18,462 nucleotides of DNA. Origin: an uncultured Eggerthellaceae bacterium. GTDB lineage: Bacteria; Actinomycetota; Coriobacteriia; Coriobacteriales; Eggerthellaceae. This document shows positions 8,373 through 16,088 of the stretch, one piece after another (position 1 is the first letter of the stretch; each line of letters opens with the position of its first letter). Position numbers and translations under genes: made by a program. Under the pieces are notes generated by a model, which worked only from the letters and a program-made list of their open reading frames with translations, was not told the origin of the DNA and searched no databases. Location: the NCBI GenBank assembly GCA_910589135.1, contig CAJUSL010000025.1, positions 1-18,462 on the forward strand, written 5' to 3'.

Positions 8373-9761
8373 GTGGGCGGCGCTCCCGTGGCCTTCGACC
8401 CCGTCGCGTACATCAACGAGCCCAGGTGGCGCCATTCGAGCCTCGGCCTCGAGCGCATCGGGCTGTTGCTGAAGAAGCTGGGCGACCCGCAGGGCCGGTT
8501 TTTGTCCGTGCACGTGGCCGGCACCAACGGCAAGGGCTCGACCTGCGCCTACCTGTCGAGCATCCTAAGGAAGGCGGGGCTGCGCACGGGCCTGTTCACG
8601 AGCCCCTACATCGAGCATTTCGAGGAACGCATCCAGGTGGACGGGCGCATGGTGTCGCGCCCCGACCTCCTGCAGGCCACGCTCGAGGTGCGCGACGCCG
8701 CCGCGAAGGTGGAGCAGGCGCTCGGCGAGCATCCAACCGAGTTCGAGCTGATGTGCGCCGTCGCCTTCGTGCATTTCGCCGAGACGGCCTGCGACGTCGT
8801 GGTGGTCGAATGCGGGCTGGGCGGGCGCCTGGACGCGACGAACGTGGTGACCCCCGCGCTTTGCGCGATCGCCCGCATCGGGATGGACCACACCGACGTC
8901 TTGGGCGGCACCCTTGCGAAGGTCGCGTTCGAGAAGGCCGGCATCGTCAAGCGCGGCGTGCCGACGGTCAGCTGGCCGCAGGAACCCGAGGCGATGGACG
9001 TCATCCGCCGGCGCTGCGAGGAGGAAGGCAGCCGCCTTGCGGTGTCCGACTTTGCGCAGCTTGCGGTCGATCCGCTTGTCCCGGGCGCGGCGCGGCGGGA
9101 GTTCTCGTACCGCGGCGTCGCCTACACGACGGGCCTTCTGGCGTCGTATCAGCCTATGAACGCCGCCCTCGCCATCGACGCGGCACATGCGCTAGGCGAT
9201 GCGTGCCCGCAGTTGGGGGTGACCGGCGACGCGATCGGCGAAGGGGTCGCCGCGGCGCTTTGGCCGGGCCGGTTCGAGGCGGTGGGACGCTCTCCTTTGG
9301 TGGTGGTCGACGGCGCCCACAACCCGCAGGGTGCCGAGGCGTTGGCGTCGTCGCTCGACGAGCTGCTGGCGGCGCGGGACGCGGCGGGAAAGGCATGCGA
9401 CGATGCGGCGGCCGCAGGCGGCGGCGCCGCGGCAAGGAGGCTTCCGACGCTGGTGGCGGGCGTGCTGGCAGACAAGGACGTGGGCAACATCGTCGCGCCG
9501 ATGCTGCCCTATGCCGCCCGCTTCGTCGTTTACGCCCCCGACAACCCCCGCGCGCTCCCAGCCGAGGCGCTTGCGGAGGAGGTGCGGCGCCAGGCGCACG
9601 CGGCCGGGCGGGACGTGCGCGTCGACGTCGCGCCCAGTGCGGCCCAGGCGCTGCGGCGCGCCGTAAGCGAGGAGGGTCCCGAAGGCTTCGTCGTCGCCTT
9701 CGGGACCCTCTATTCGATAGGGTCTATGAAACGGGCCTTTGCTACTCGTCCTTCGGAGTGA
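8373..9761 (+). CDS. folC: Folylpolyglutamate synthase / dihydrofolate synthase
   Basis: FolC adds glutamates to folates and in many bacteria also makes dihydrofolate from dihydropteroate; it works in the cytosol with ATP. The protein (about 462 residues) has the P-loop VAGTNGKGSTCAYLSS, TGLFTSPYIEHFEERIQ, the CGLGGRLDATNVV and IGMDHTDVLGGTLAKVAFEK blocks, and the ligase C-terminal VVDGAHNPQGAEAL. An Ala/Gly-rich stretch near residues 341-353 looks like a loosely conserved loop. The start is uncertain. GTG 8373 lies one base after the udg stop, TTG 8364 would overlap it, and GTG 8388 is closer to the usual FolC start. None has a strong ribosome binding site. The 3' end overlaps the minus-strand hpf gene by 20 bases and contains a long perfect hairpin. 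Confidence 0.93.
   Translation: MGGAPVAFDPVAYINEPRWRHSSLGLERIGLLLKKLGDPQGRFLSVHVAGTNGKGSTCAYLSSILRKAGLRTGLFTSPYIEHFEERIQVDGRMVSRPDLLQATLEVRDAAAKVEQALGEHPTEFELMCAVAFVHFAETACDVVVVECGLGGRLDATNVVTPALCAIARIGMDHTDVLGGTLAKVAFEKAGIVKRGVPTVSWPQEPEAMDVIRRRCEEEGSRLAVSDFAQLAVDPLVPGAARREFSYRGVAYTTGLLASYQPMNAALAIDAAHALGDACPQLGVTGDAIGEGVAAALWPGRFEAVGRSPLVVVDGAHNPQGAEALASSLDELLAARDAAGKACDDAAAAGGGAAARRLPTLVAGVLADKDVGNIVAPMLPYAARFVVYAPDNPRALPAEALAEEVRRQAHAAGRDVRVDVAPSAAQALRRAVSEEGPEGFVVAFGTLYSIGSMKRAFATRPSE
9672..9710. terminator. Perfect hairpin inside the 3' end of folC, possible two-way terminator
   Basis: Bases 9672-9686 and 9696-9710 pair perfectly over 15 bp around a 9-base loop. The hairpin ends about 50 bases before the folC stop and lies about 30 bases beyond the stop of the opposing hpf gene. 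It could stop hpf transcription or mark the end of both transcripts. No clear T-run follows on either strand. It also encodes FolC residues, so a chance or codon-driven origin is possible but unlikely at this length. Confidence 0.42.
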
Positions 9762-10326
9762 GCAGGCCGTAGCCCCCGTCGCTTCGGCGGTAGATGACGT
9801 GCACGCTTCCCGAGTCGCGGTCGGTGAAGACGAAGAAGTCGTGCCCGATGAGGTCGATCTGGACCAGCGCCTCCTCTTCGGTGAGCGGCGTGTAGGCGAT
9901 CTGCTTGCGGCGGACGACCTCGTCCTCTGCAAGCTCGTCCATCAGCGCGTCGAGGTCGAGCTCGGTCTCGGGATGGGCGGCCTCGCTGCGGAGCGCCACG
10001 TCCTGTTCGGACTTCTTGGTGCGCTTGCTGCGGACGCGCGTCTTGAACTTGCGGAGCTGTCGCGCGATCTTGGCCGCGGCGACGTCGATGGCCGCGAACA
10101 TGTCCTGCTCGCTTTCCTCGACGCGGGCGACGTGGCCCTTCATGAGCACCGTGACCTCGCAGATCGCAGGGTTGGGGTTTGCCGGGTTCTTCTCGCGGTA
10201 CAGCACGATCTCGCAGGCGATAGCCCCGACGTCCAGCTGCTCGACCGAACCGCCGATCTTGTCCTCGGCGTAGGCTCTCAGCGAGTCGCTGACGGGCATC
10301 TTGCGTCCGGATACGGTGACATCCAT
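9742..10326 (-). CDS. hpf: Long-form ribosome hibernation promoting factor
   Basis: Long HPF binds the 30S decoding site and dimerises ribosomes into inactive 100S particles under stress or in stationary phase. The start used here, ATG 10326-10324, follows AGAGGTGG on the minus strand and gives MDVTVSGRKMPVSDSLRAYA. The N-terminal S30AE domain fills residues 1 to about 100 (CEIVLYREKNP, CEVTVLMKGHVARVEE, DMFAAIDVAAAKIARQLRKFK). A basic linker follows (RSKRTKKSEQD). The C-terminal dimerisation domain is VVRRKQIAYTPLTEEEA to the end, with HDFFVFTDRDSGSVHVIYRRSDGGYGLL. Length (194) is normal for the long form. The gene is divergent from nhaA and converges on folC with a 20-base overlap. An upstream in-frame ATG at 10428 would add 34 residues with no family match and was rejected. 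Confidence 0.95.
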   Translation of the reverse strand: MDVTVSGRKMPVSDSLRAYAEDKIGGSVEQLDVGAIACEIVLYREKNPANPNPAICEVTVLMKGHVARVEESEQDMFAAIDVAAAKIARQLRKFKTRVRSKRTKKSEQDVALRSEAAHPETELDLDALMDELAEDEVVRRKQIAYTPLTEEEALVQIDLIGHDFFVFTDRDSGSVHVIYRRSDGGYGLLTPKDE

Positions 10327-10389
10327 ACTTACCACCTCTGTGTAGTCGGCCAATGATACATGGATTAGGATAACCCAATTGCCAACTGC

Positions 10390-10428
10390 GCAACCAAGAT
10401 GGTTGCATGCGATTATGAATTGTTGCAT
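10390..10428. promoter_or_regulatory. Operator-like repeats between hpf and nhaA
   Basis: This divergent intergenic region holds a perfect 7-bp inverted repeat with a 3-base spacer (GCAACCA-AGA-TGGTTGC, 10390-10406). It also holds a direct repeat GTTGCAT at 10402-10408 and 10422-10428, exactly 20 bases apart (two helical turns). The arrangement looks like a regulator site. No regulator gene is nearby and I cannot name one. The AT-rich bases between and around it are the likely promoter area for both genes. Confidence 0.35.
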
Positions 10429-10466
10429 TTGGTACCATGGTGCGAATACCCATTGGAGTGATTCGC

Positions 10467-12206
10467 ATGACAGAGACCAGAAACAACGCGACCGAAGAGC
10501 ACGCGGGCGCCGGCACGCCTAGGCCTGCGCCGGGCGCCGTGCGCATGGAAGGCGGAGCCAGCCTGAACGGCAACGGGCAGCCCATCGCCACCGCGCACGA
10601 CTTCCTGGACGTCGAGGACTCCCCGGACGGCCCCGTGCTCGTGCAGCCCACCCCCGACAACCCCGACCCGCACGGCATCTTCATCGACGCGGTGCAGAAG
10701 CGCAACAGGCGCCTGCGCCAGATCGTCAGCTTCACGCATTCCTCCACGAAGGCCGCCGCCGTCATGCTCGTGGCCGCCATCGTGGCGCTCGTCGTCGCCA
10801 ACACGGGCGCCTACGAGGCATTCGTCGCCTTCTGGAGCACGCACGTCGTGGTGGGCGTGGGCGCGTTCCATGGGGAGATGTCGTTCGCGCACATCATCAA
10901 CGACGTGTTCATGGCCGTGTTCTTCCTGCTCGTGGGCCTCGAGATCAAGTACGAGATGACCGCGGGCGAGCTGACGAACATACGCCAGGCGATCCTCCCC
11001 ATACTGGGGGCGGCCGGCGGCGTGCTGGCCCCCATCCTCATCTACCTGCTCTTCAACGCGTCGCATCCCGAGGCAGTCCACGGCTGGGGCGTCCCGACGG
11101 CCACCGACATCGCCTTCGCGCTGGGCATCCTGGCCCTGCTCGGCAGCCGGGTTCCCAACGGCGTGCGCGTGTTCCTGTCCACGCTTGCCGTGGCCGACGA
11201 CATCATCGCCATCCTGGTCATCGCCGTCTTCTACGGCGAAAGCCCCGACTTCGCGTGGCTGGGCGCCGCGGCGGCCGTCTTCGCCGTGCTGCTCGCCATG
11301 AACCGCATGCACGTCTACTCGCTGGTGCCCTATATGCTGGTGGGGTGCGTGCTGTGGGCGTGCGTGTTCATGTCGGGCATCCATTCCACCATATCCGGCG
11401 TGCTTTTGGCCTTCGTCATCCCGTCCGGGTCCAGCATCAACCTGCAGAACTTCCTGTCGTGGTCCGACGACCGCGTGCGCCTGGCCAACGCCTTCTACGA
11501 CGGCGACAACACCCCCCTGGTGGCGCAGAAGAAGTACATCACCACCGTGTCCAGCATCTCCCGCGTGTCGAAGCAGGCCGTGCCGCCCGCGACGAGGCTC
11601 GAGCAGATGCTCTACCCCTGGGTGTACTTCGCCATCCTGCCTCTGTTCGCGCTGACGAACGCGGACGTGTCTTTCGACGGGCTCGACGTCGAGACCATGG
11701 CGTCCTCGCCCGTCGTGCTCGGCGTGTTCTGCGGGCTGGTGCTCGGCAAGCCCATCGGCATCATGCTGTTCAGCTTCGCCACGGTGAAGACGAAGGTGGC
11801 GTCGCTGCCGGCCAACGTCAACTGGATGCACATGCTGGGGGCGTCCATCCTCGGCGGCGTCGGGTTCACTATGGCCATCTTCGTCGCCAACCTCGCCTAT
11901 GGGAGCGACATGCTCATCACGGAGGCGAAGCTGGCCATCCTGATGGCCTCGCTGGTCGCCGGCGTGGCCGGGTTCACGCTGCTGTTCTTCCAGGCCAAGG
12001 TCGCAAAGAGGCAGGGCGTCAGCTTCGTCAGCGTCCACGAGGACCACGAGAGCCTGTCGCATTGCGACCGCGAGGCGGCGCAGGTGCGCGACAGGATGAT
12101 CGAGGAGATGGACGACGTCGACCTCGAGGAGCAGCTGAAGCGCGTGCGCGAGGACGCTATCGGCACGCGCGAGCTGCGCGTCGAGCGCAAGGACCGCGAC
12201 GAGTAG
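10467..12206 (+). CDS. nhaA: Na+/H+ antiporter NhaA with hydrophilic extensions
   Basis: NhaA exchanges Na+ or Li+ for protons across the inner membrane and sets cytoplasmic pH and salt tolerance. The 579-residue protein contains the NhaA core: INDVFMAVFFLLVGLEIKYEM, GWGVPTATDIAFALGILALLG, and LSTLAVADDIIAILVIAVF with the ion-binding pair Asp244-Asp245 (E. coli Asp163/Asp164). GLVLGKPIGIMLFSF carries the TM10 lysine, and GASILGGVGFTMAIFVANLA follows. E. coli NhaA has 388 residues. Here about 80 hydrophilic N-terminal residues, an extra loop of roughly 35-40 residues between the eighth and ninth helices (region ALANAFYDGDN onward, before AT-RLEQMLYPWV), and about 70 charged C-terminal residues are added. 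ATG 10467 follows GGAG at 10455-10458; the earlier ATG 10437 has no ribosome binding site. Confidence 0.93.
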   Translation: MTETRNNATEEHAGAGTPRPAPGAVRMEGGASLNGNGQPIATAHDFLDVEDSPDGPVLVQPTPDNPDPHGIFIDAVQKRNRRLRQIVSFTHSSTKAAAVMLVAAIVALVVANTGAYEAFVAFWSTHVVVGVGAFHGEMSFAHIINDVFMAVFFLLVGLEIKYEMTAGELTNIRQAILPILGAAGGVLAPILIYLLFNASHPEAVHGWGVPTATDIAFALGILALLGSRVPNGVRVFLSTLAVADDIIAILVIAVFYGESPDFAWLGAAAAVFAVLLAMNRMHVYSLVPYMLVGCVLWACVFMSGIHSTISGVLLAFVIPSGSSINLQNFLSWSDDRVRLANAFYDGDNTPLVAQKKYITTVSSISRVSKQAVPPATRLEQMLYPWVYFAILPLFALTNADVSFDGLDVETMASSPVVLGVFCGLVLGKPIGIMLFSFATVKTKVASLPANVNWMHMLGASILGGVGFTMAIFVANLAYGSDMLITEAKLAILMASLVAGVAGFTLLFFQAKVAKRQGVSFVSVHEDHESLSHCDREAAQVRDRMIEEMDDVDLEEQLKRVREDAIGTRELRVERKDRDE

Positions 12207-12346
12207 CCTTCCTTGCGGACGTCCGGAACCCTCGTGCGGCGGCACGCCTCGCCTGCGTCGTCGCGCCCGGCCGCGTCTTCCGCAGCCGGCGCGCCCAAAC
12301 GCGCTATCATGTGAGCATGTCGGAAACGCGCTCGGAAGGGGCATGC

Positions 12347-13795
12347 ATGAGTGATGTGGCAGCGATAGTCCTTGCCGCGGGGGCCGGAACGCGCCTCAAG
12401 TCGAAGAAGCCCAAGGTCGCCCACGAGATGCTTGGCAAGCCGTTGGTCAACTGGGTCGTCGACGCGGCCAAGGAGGCGGGCGTGTCCAAGGTGGTCGCCG
12501 TCGTGGGGCACGAGGCCGGCCAGGTGCTTCCGCTCGTGCAGGACGCATGCGAGACGGCCGAGCAGCCCGAGCGCCTGGGAACCGCCCACGCCGTGCAGTG
12601 CGCGCTCGCATCCGAGGCCATGTCCGGCTTCGACGGAGCCGTGGTCATCCTGTCGGGCGACTGCCCGCTCATCACGCCCGGCACCATCCGCAGCCTCGTC
12701 GAGGCCCGCGACGCGGCCGACGCGGCCGCCGTGGTGCTCACCATGCGCCTGGACGACCCGTTCGGGTACGGACGCATCGTCCGCGAAGGGTTCGGAGCCG
12801 CCGACGGCGCGGAGGCGTCCTCCGTGGCGCGCATCGTGGAGCAGAAGGACGCCACGCCCGAGGAGGCCGGCATCTGCGAGTGCAACTCAGGCTTCTACTG
12901 CTTCGACGCGGCAAGCCTGCGCTCGGCCCTTTCCCGGATAGGCACCGACAACGCGCAGGGCGAGTACTACCTCACCGACGCCATGGCGGTGCTGCGCGGG
13001 GATGGCAAGACCACCATCGCCTTGGAATCGGACGACCCGTCCGAGTGCCTGGGCGTCAACTCGCGCAAGCAGCTCGCCGAGGCCACCCGCGTCAAGCAGG
13101 CGCAGATCAACGACGCGCTCATGGACGGCGGCGTGACCATGGTCGCGCCCGAGCTGGTGTGGTGCGGCCCCGACGTCCGCATCGCGCGCGACGTCACGCT
13201 GTACCCGAACGTCACGCTCGTCGGCGACGTGGAGGTCGGCGAGGACACCACGCTTCTGCCGTCCACCATGCTCAAGGACACGCACGTGGGCACCGGCTGC
13301 ACCGTGGGGCCCAACACGCGCCTGTACGATACGCGCGTCGGCGACGGGTGCACCGTCGACGAGACGGTGGCACACGAGGCCGTGCTCGAGGACGGGGCCA
13401 CGGCCGGTCCGCGCGCCTACCTGCGACCGGGGGCGCATCTGTGCGAGGGGGCGAAGGCCGGCACGCACGTCGAGATCAAGAAGTCGGTCATCGGCAAGGG
13501 GTCGAAGGTCCCGCACCTCTCCTACATCGGCGACACCCGGCTCGGCGAAGGCGTCAACGTCGGCGCGGGCTCCATCACGTGCAACTACGACGGCAGGAAC
13601 AAGCACCGCACCGTGGTGGGCGACAACACCTTCATCGGCTCCGACACCATGATGGTGGCGCCGGTGGAGATAGGGAGCAACGTCGTGGTGGGCGCCGGGT
13701 CTGTCATCACGAAGGACGTTCCCGACAACGCGCTCGCCGTCGCGCGCTCCCGCGAGAAGATCTACGACGAGTGGTCGCTCGAGCACAAGAAATAG
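12347..13795 (+). CDS. glmU: Bifunctional UDP-N-acetylglucosamine pyrophosphorylase / glucosamine-1-phosphate acetyltransferase
   Basis: GlmU acetylates glucosamine-1-phosphate and then joins it to UMP, giving UDP-GlcNAc for peptidoglycan. ATG 12347 follows GGAAGGGG (12334-12341) at good spacing; an in-frame ATG at 12317 lacks one. Residues 1 to about 235 are the uridyltransferase, with AAIVLAAGAGTRLKSKKPKV, RLGTAHAVQCAL, ILSGDCPLITPGT and GECNSGFY-type elements (CECNSGFYCFD, NAQGEYYLTD). The rest is a left-handed beta-helix built of hexapeptide repeats, with KVPHLSYIGD containing the catalytic His390 and VGAGSITCNYDGRNKHRT. Length (482) is within the family range. Together with prs and pth downstream it forms the order known from Bacillus (glmU-prs-pth). 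Confidence 0.97.
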   Translation: MSDVAAIVLAAGAGTRLKSKKPKVAHEMLGKPLVNWVVDAAKEAGVSKVVAVVGHEAGQVLPLVQDACETAEQPERLGTAHAVQCALASEAMSGFDGAVVILSGDCPLITPGTIRSLVEARDAADAAAVVLTMRLDDPFGYGRIVREGFGAADGAEASSVARIVEQKDATPEEAGICECNSGFYCFDAASLRSALSRIGTDNAQGEYYLTDAMAVLRGDGKTTIALESDDPSECLGVNSRKQLAEATRVKQAQINDALMDGGVTMVAPELVWCGPDVRIARDVTLYPNVTLVGDVEVGEDTTLLPSTMLKDTHVGTGCTVGPNTRLYDTRVGDGCTVDETVAHEAVLEDGATAGPRAYLRPGAHLCEGAKAGTHVEIKKSVIGKGSKVPHLSYIGDTRLGEGVNVGAGSITCNYDGRNKHRTVVGDNTFIGSDTMMVAPVEIGSNVVVGAGSVITKDVPDNALAVARSREKIYDEWSLEHKK

Positions 13796-13800
13796 GCACT

Positions 13801-13837
13801 GCCGGCAGGCATCCGGCAGGCGGCGTCGCCTGCCGGC
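13801..13837 (+). terminator. Hairpin with alternative pairing between glmU and prs
   Basis: CCGGCAGGC occurs twice (13802-13810 and 13813-13821), and one complement, GCCTGCCGG, lies at 13828-13836. The second copy can form a 10-bp stem with a 4-base loop (13813-13822 with 13827-13836). The first copy can form a rival stem (13801-13810 with 13828-13837). No T-run follows. It may be a weak terminator, an mRNA processing or stability element, or a remnant of a small repeat. Confidence 0.35.
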
Positions 13838-13864
13838 GGAAACGATGACGAAAGGTTGCAACCC

Positions 13865-14806
13865 ATGACCGAGATGCAGAAATCGCTGGCCCTGTTCTCC
13901 GGATCGGTCAGCCCCGAGCTGGCCGAGAAGATAGCGGACGTCCTGGGCGTCGACCTTGGCAAGGTCAAGCTCGAGAAGTTCGCCAACGGCGAGATCTACG
14001 CCCGCTACCTCGAGAGCGTGCGCGGCGCCGACGTGTTCATCGTCCAGTCGGTGGCCGGAAGCCACGTGAACGACGCGCTCATGGAGCTGCTCATCATGGC
14101 CGACGCCGCCAAGCGCGCCTCGGCGCGCACCATCACGGCCGTCATCACCCACTACGGCTACTCGCGCCAGGACCGCAAGGCTGCGGCGCGCGAGCCCATC
14201 ACCGCCAAGCTCGTGGCCAACCTGCTCACCACCGCGGGCGTCAACCGCGTCATGTCCATCGATCTGCACCAGGGGCAGATCCAGGGCTTCTTCGACGTGC
14301 CGGTCGACCACCTGACCGCGCTTCCCATCCTCGCCGACTACTTCCGGGCGAAGAGCTTCCCGAAGGAGAAGGTGTGCGTCGTGTCCCCCGACGTGGGGCG
14401 CGCCAAGGCCGCCAAGAAGCTCTCCGACATGCTCGAGGCCGACCTCGCCATCATGCACAAGGGGCGCCCCGGCCACGACGTGGCCGGCAAGATCTGCGTC
14501 CTCAACGACGACATGATCGACACGGGCGGCACCATCGCCGCGGCCGCGGCCACGCTGAAGGCCAACGGAGCCGAGCAGGTCTACATCTGCGCGACGCACC
14601 CCGTGTTCTCGGGGCCTGCCTACGAGCGCCTCGAGAACACGCCCGTGGAGGAGATCGTGGTGTGCGACACCATCCCCGTGCCGCTCGAGAAGCAGACGGG
14701 CAAGATCAAGGTGGTCAGCGTCGCGTCGCTGTTCGCGCGCGCCATCGCCAACGTCTACGGCAACACGTCCGTGTCCGAGCTGTTCGACCCCGACTTCGCG
14801 CTGTAG
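13865..14806 (+). CDS. prs: Ribose-phosphate pyrophosphokinase (PRPP synthase)
   Basis: Prs makes PRPP from ribose-5-phosphate and ATP, the precursor of purines, pyrimidines, NAD, His and Trp. The 313-residue protein shows LALFSGSVSPELAEKIADVLG at the start, the FANGEIYARYLESVRGADVF region, and HYGYSRQDRKAAAREPITAKL. The metal and pyrophosphate-binding MSIDLHQGQIQGFFDVPVDHL follows, then VVSPDVGRAKAAKKLSD, and the PRPP-binding loop LNDDMIDTGGTIAAA near residues 217-230. The start ATG 13865 lies 9 bases after AAAGG (13851-13855); a TTG at 13856 in frame was rejected. The stop codon TAG shares its G with the GTG start of pth. Confidence 0.96.
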   Translation: MTEMQKSLALFSGSVSPELAEKIADVLGVDLGKVKLEKFANGEIYARYLESVRGADVFIVQSVAGSHVNDALMELLIMADAAKRASARTITAVITHYGYSRQDRKAAAREPITAKLVANLLTTAGVNRVMSIDLHQGQIQGFFDVPVDHLTALPILADYFRAKSFPKEKVCVVSPDVGRAKAAKKLSDMLEADLAIMHKGRPGHDVAGKICVLNDDMIDTGGTIAAAAATLKANGAEQVYICATHPVFSGPAYERLENTPVEEIVVCDTIPVPLEKQTGKIKVVSVASLFARAIANVYGNTSVSELFDPDFAL

Positions 14807-15384
14807 TGGAAGCCGCCGACGAAACGGCGTGGTTCGTCGCGTGCCTGGGCAACCCCGGGGCCGAGTACGAGGGGACGCGCCACAACGCCGGGTTTCTGGC
14901 GGCCGACCTGATAGCGGCCGAGATCCGGGCGAACTACTGGAAGCAGGAATGCGGCGCCATCGTCGCCAGCCACGAGTGGCGCGGCAAGGACGTCGTCGTC
15001 GCGAAGCCGCAGAGCTTCATGAACCTGTCGGGGTCTCCGGTGGCGCAGCTTCTCAGGAAGCACGGCATCCCGAAGGAGCACCTGGTCGTGGTGCGGGACG
15101 ACCTCGACCTTCCCGAAGGCTCCGTGCGCATAAAGTTCGCCAGCGGGCACGGCGGGCAGAACGGCGTGCGGTCCGTCATTGACAAGCTGCAGACGAAGAG
15201 CTTCTACCAGGTGCGCATCGGCATCGGGCGGCCTCCCGGGCGCATGCCGGTGGCCGACTACGTGCTGACGCGCCCGCGCGGCGAGGCGGCCGAGCTGTTC
15301 GCCGAAGGCGTGCGGAAGGGTGCCGACTGCGTGATGTGCTTTCTTGAGGACGGCATCGTGCGGGCACAGGACCGCTTCAATTGA
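14806..15384 (+). CDS. pth: Peptidyl-tRNA hydrolase
   Basis: Pth frees tRNA from peptidyl-tRNA that drops off the ribosome; it is a cytosolic, usually essential enzyme. The 192-residue protein matches the family throughout: CLGNPGAEYEGTRHNAGF with the catalytic His26, KPQSFMNLSGSPV, VRDDLDLPEGSVRIKF, SGHGGQNGVRSVID and YQVRIGIGRPPGR. The start is taken as GTG 14806, whose first base is the last base of the prs stop (TAGTG). There is no ribosome binding site of its own, so translation is probably coupled to prs. The downstream yigZ gene overlaps its end by 4 bases. The gene therefore sits in a glmU-prs-pth-yigZ unit. Confidence 0.95.
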   Translation: MEAADETAWFVACLGNPGAEYEGTRHNAGFLAADLIAAEIRANYWKQECGAIVASHEWRGKDVVVAKPQSFMNLSGSPVAQLLRKHGIPKEHLVVVRDDLDLPEGSVRIKFASGHGGQNGVRSVIDKLQTKSFYQVRIGIGRPPGRMPVADYVLTRPRGEAAELFAEGVRKGADCVMCFLEDGIVRAQDRFN

Positions 15385-15998
15385 GTTCGTACCGGACCAT
15401 AGAGGGCGCGGCGCAGGCCGAGGTCGTCGAGAAGAGGTCGCGCTTCATCGCCCACCTTGCGCACGTGGGCGACGAGGAGGCGGCGCTTCGGTTTTTGCAG
15501 GAGGTGCGCACCGAGCACGCCCAGGCGCGGCACAACGTCTACGCCTACGTCTTGAGGGGTGGCCGCGTGCGCTACTCCGACGACGGCGAGCCGCCGCAGA
15601 CGTCCGGCATGCCCACCTACGAGGCGCTTGCGCACGCCGGGCTCGTGGACGTGATCTGCGTGACCACGCGCTACTTCGGGGGAACGCTTCTGGGCACTGG
15701 GGGCCTGGTGCGGGCGTACACGCAGGCATGCCAGAAGGCCGTGGCCGCGGCGCGCGTGGTCGTGGTGTCGGAATGCCGCGACGTGTCGCTCGGCGTGCCC
15801 TACGATTTGTACCAGGCGGTCCTGCGGGCGGCGGAAGGCCCAGGCGTGACGGTCGCTTCCACCGACTTCGCCGAGTGCGTGCGCCTCGCGTTCCGCGCGC
15901 TTGACGAGGAGGCGGAGGGCCTGCGGGCGCGCCTTGTGGAGGCGACCCGCGGCAAGTGCCCCATAGAGGTGGGACCCGTGTACGAGGGCGCCGTCTAG
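15381..15998 (+). CDS. YigZ/IMPACT-family protein
   Basis: IMPACT-family proteins have an N-terminal UPF0029 domain and a C-terminal domain resembling elongation-factor folds. In eukaryotes IMPACT works on the Gcn2 stress response; the bacterial role is not firmly known. The 205-residue protein has KRSRFIAHLAHV, the family block HNVYAYVLRGG then SDDGEPPQTSGMPTYEAL, and the signature TTRYFGGTLLGTGGLVRAYTQ. The C-terminal part (about 135-205) fits the second domain. The start is TTG 15381, overlapping the pth stop TGA (TTGA). It has no separate ribosome binding site, so it is probably read as part of the pth transcript. It converges on the minus-strand nuclease gene after 90 bases. Confidence 0.9.
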   Translation: MSSYRTIEGAAQAEVVEKRSRFIAHLAHVGDEEAALRFLQEVRTEHAQARHNVYAYVLRGGRVRYSDDGEPPQTSGMPTYEALAHAGLVDVICVTTRYFGGTLLGTGGLVRAYTQACQKAVAAARVVVVSECRDVSLGVPYDLYQAVLRAAEGPGVTVASTDFAECVRLAFRALDEEAEGLRARLVEATRGKCPIEVGPVYEGAV

Positions 15999-16088
15999 GC
16001 AATGTTGCGTTCGCGCGAATGCGCGACACGCCTAACGGGGACATCCCTTCTGCAAACGAAAACATGGGCTCAACCCGGCTCAGCGCCT
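15999..16088. other. Short gap between converging yigZ and yhcG-like genes
   Basis: This 90-base gap holds a small GC-rich palindrome (TTCGCGCGAA, 16010-16019, extendable by a few wobble pairs) just after the yigZ stop. It may help end transcription but has no T-run. The right half is where base composition becomes AT-richer. Nothing else is visible. Confidence 0.3.

Noticed and set aside
10327..10428. Longer HPF start at minus-strand 10428
   Set aside because: The added 34 residues do not fit the family, and the ATG at 10326 has AGAGGTGG in front.
10413..12344. Minus-strand open frame of about 643 codons opposite nhaA
   Set aside because: It is a GC-driven shadow with His/Gly/Asp-rich sequence, opposite a clear NhaA gene.
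12317..12346. glmU start at ATG 12317
   Set aside because: No ribosome binding site precedes it, and GGAAGGGG sits just before ATG 12347, where the family sequence begins.
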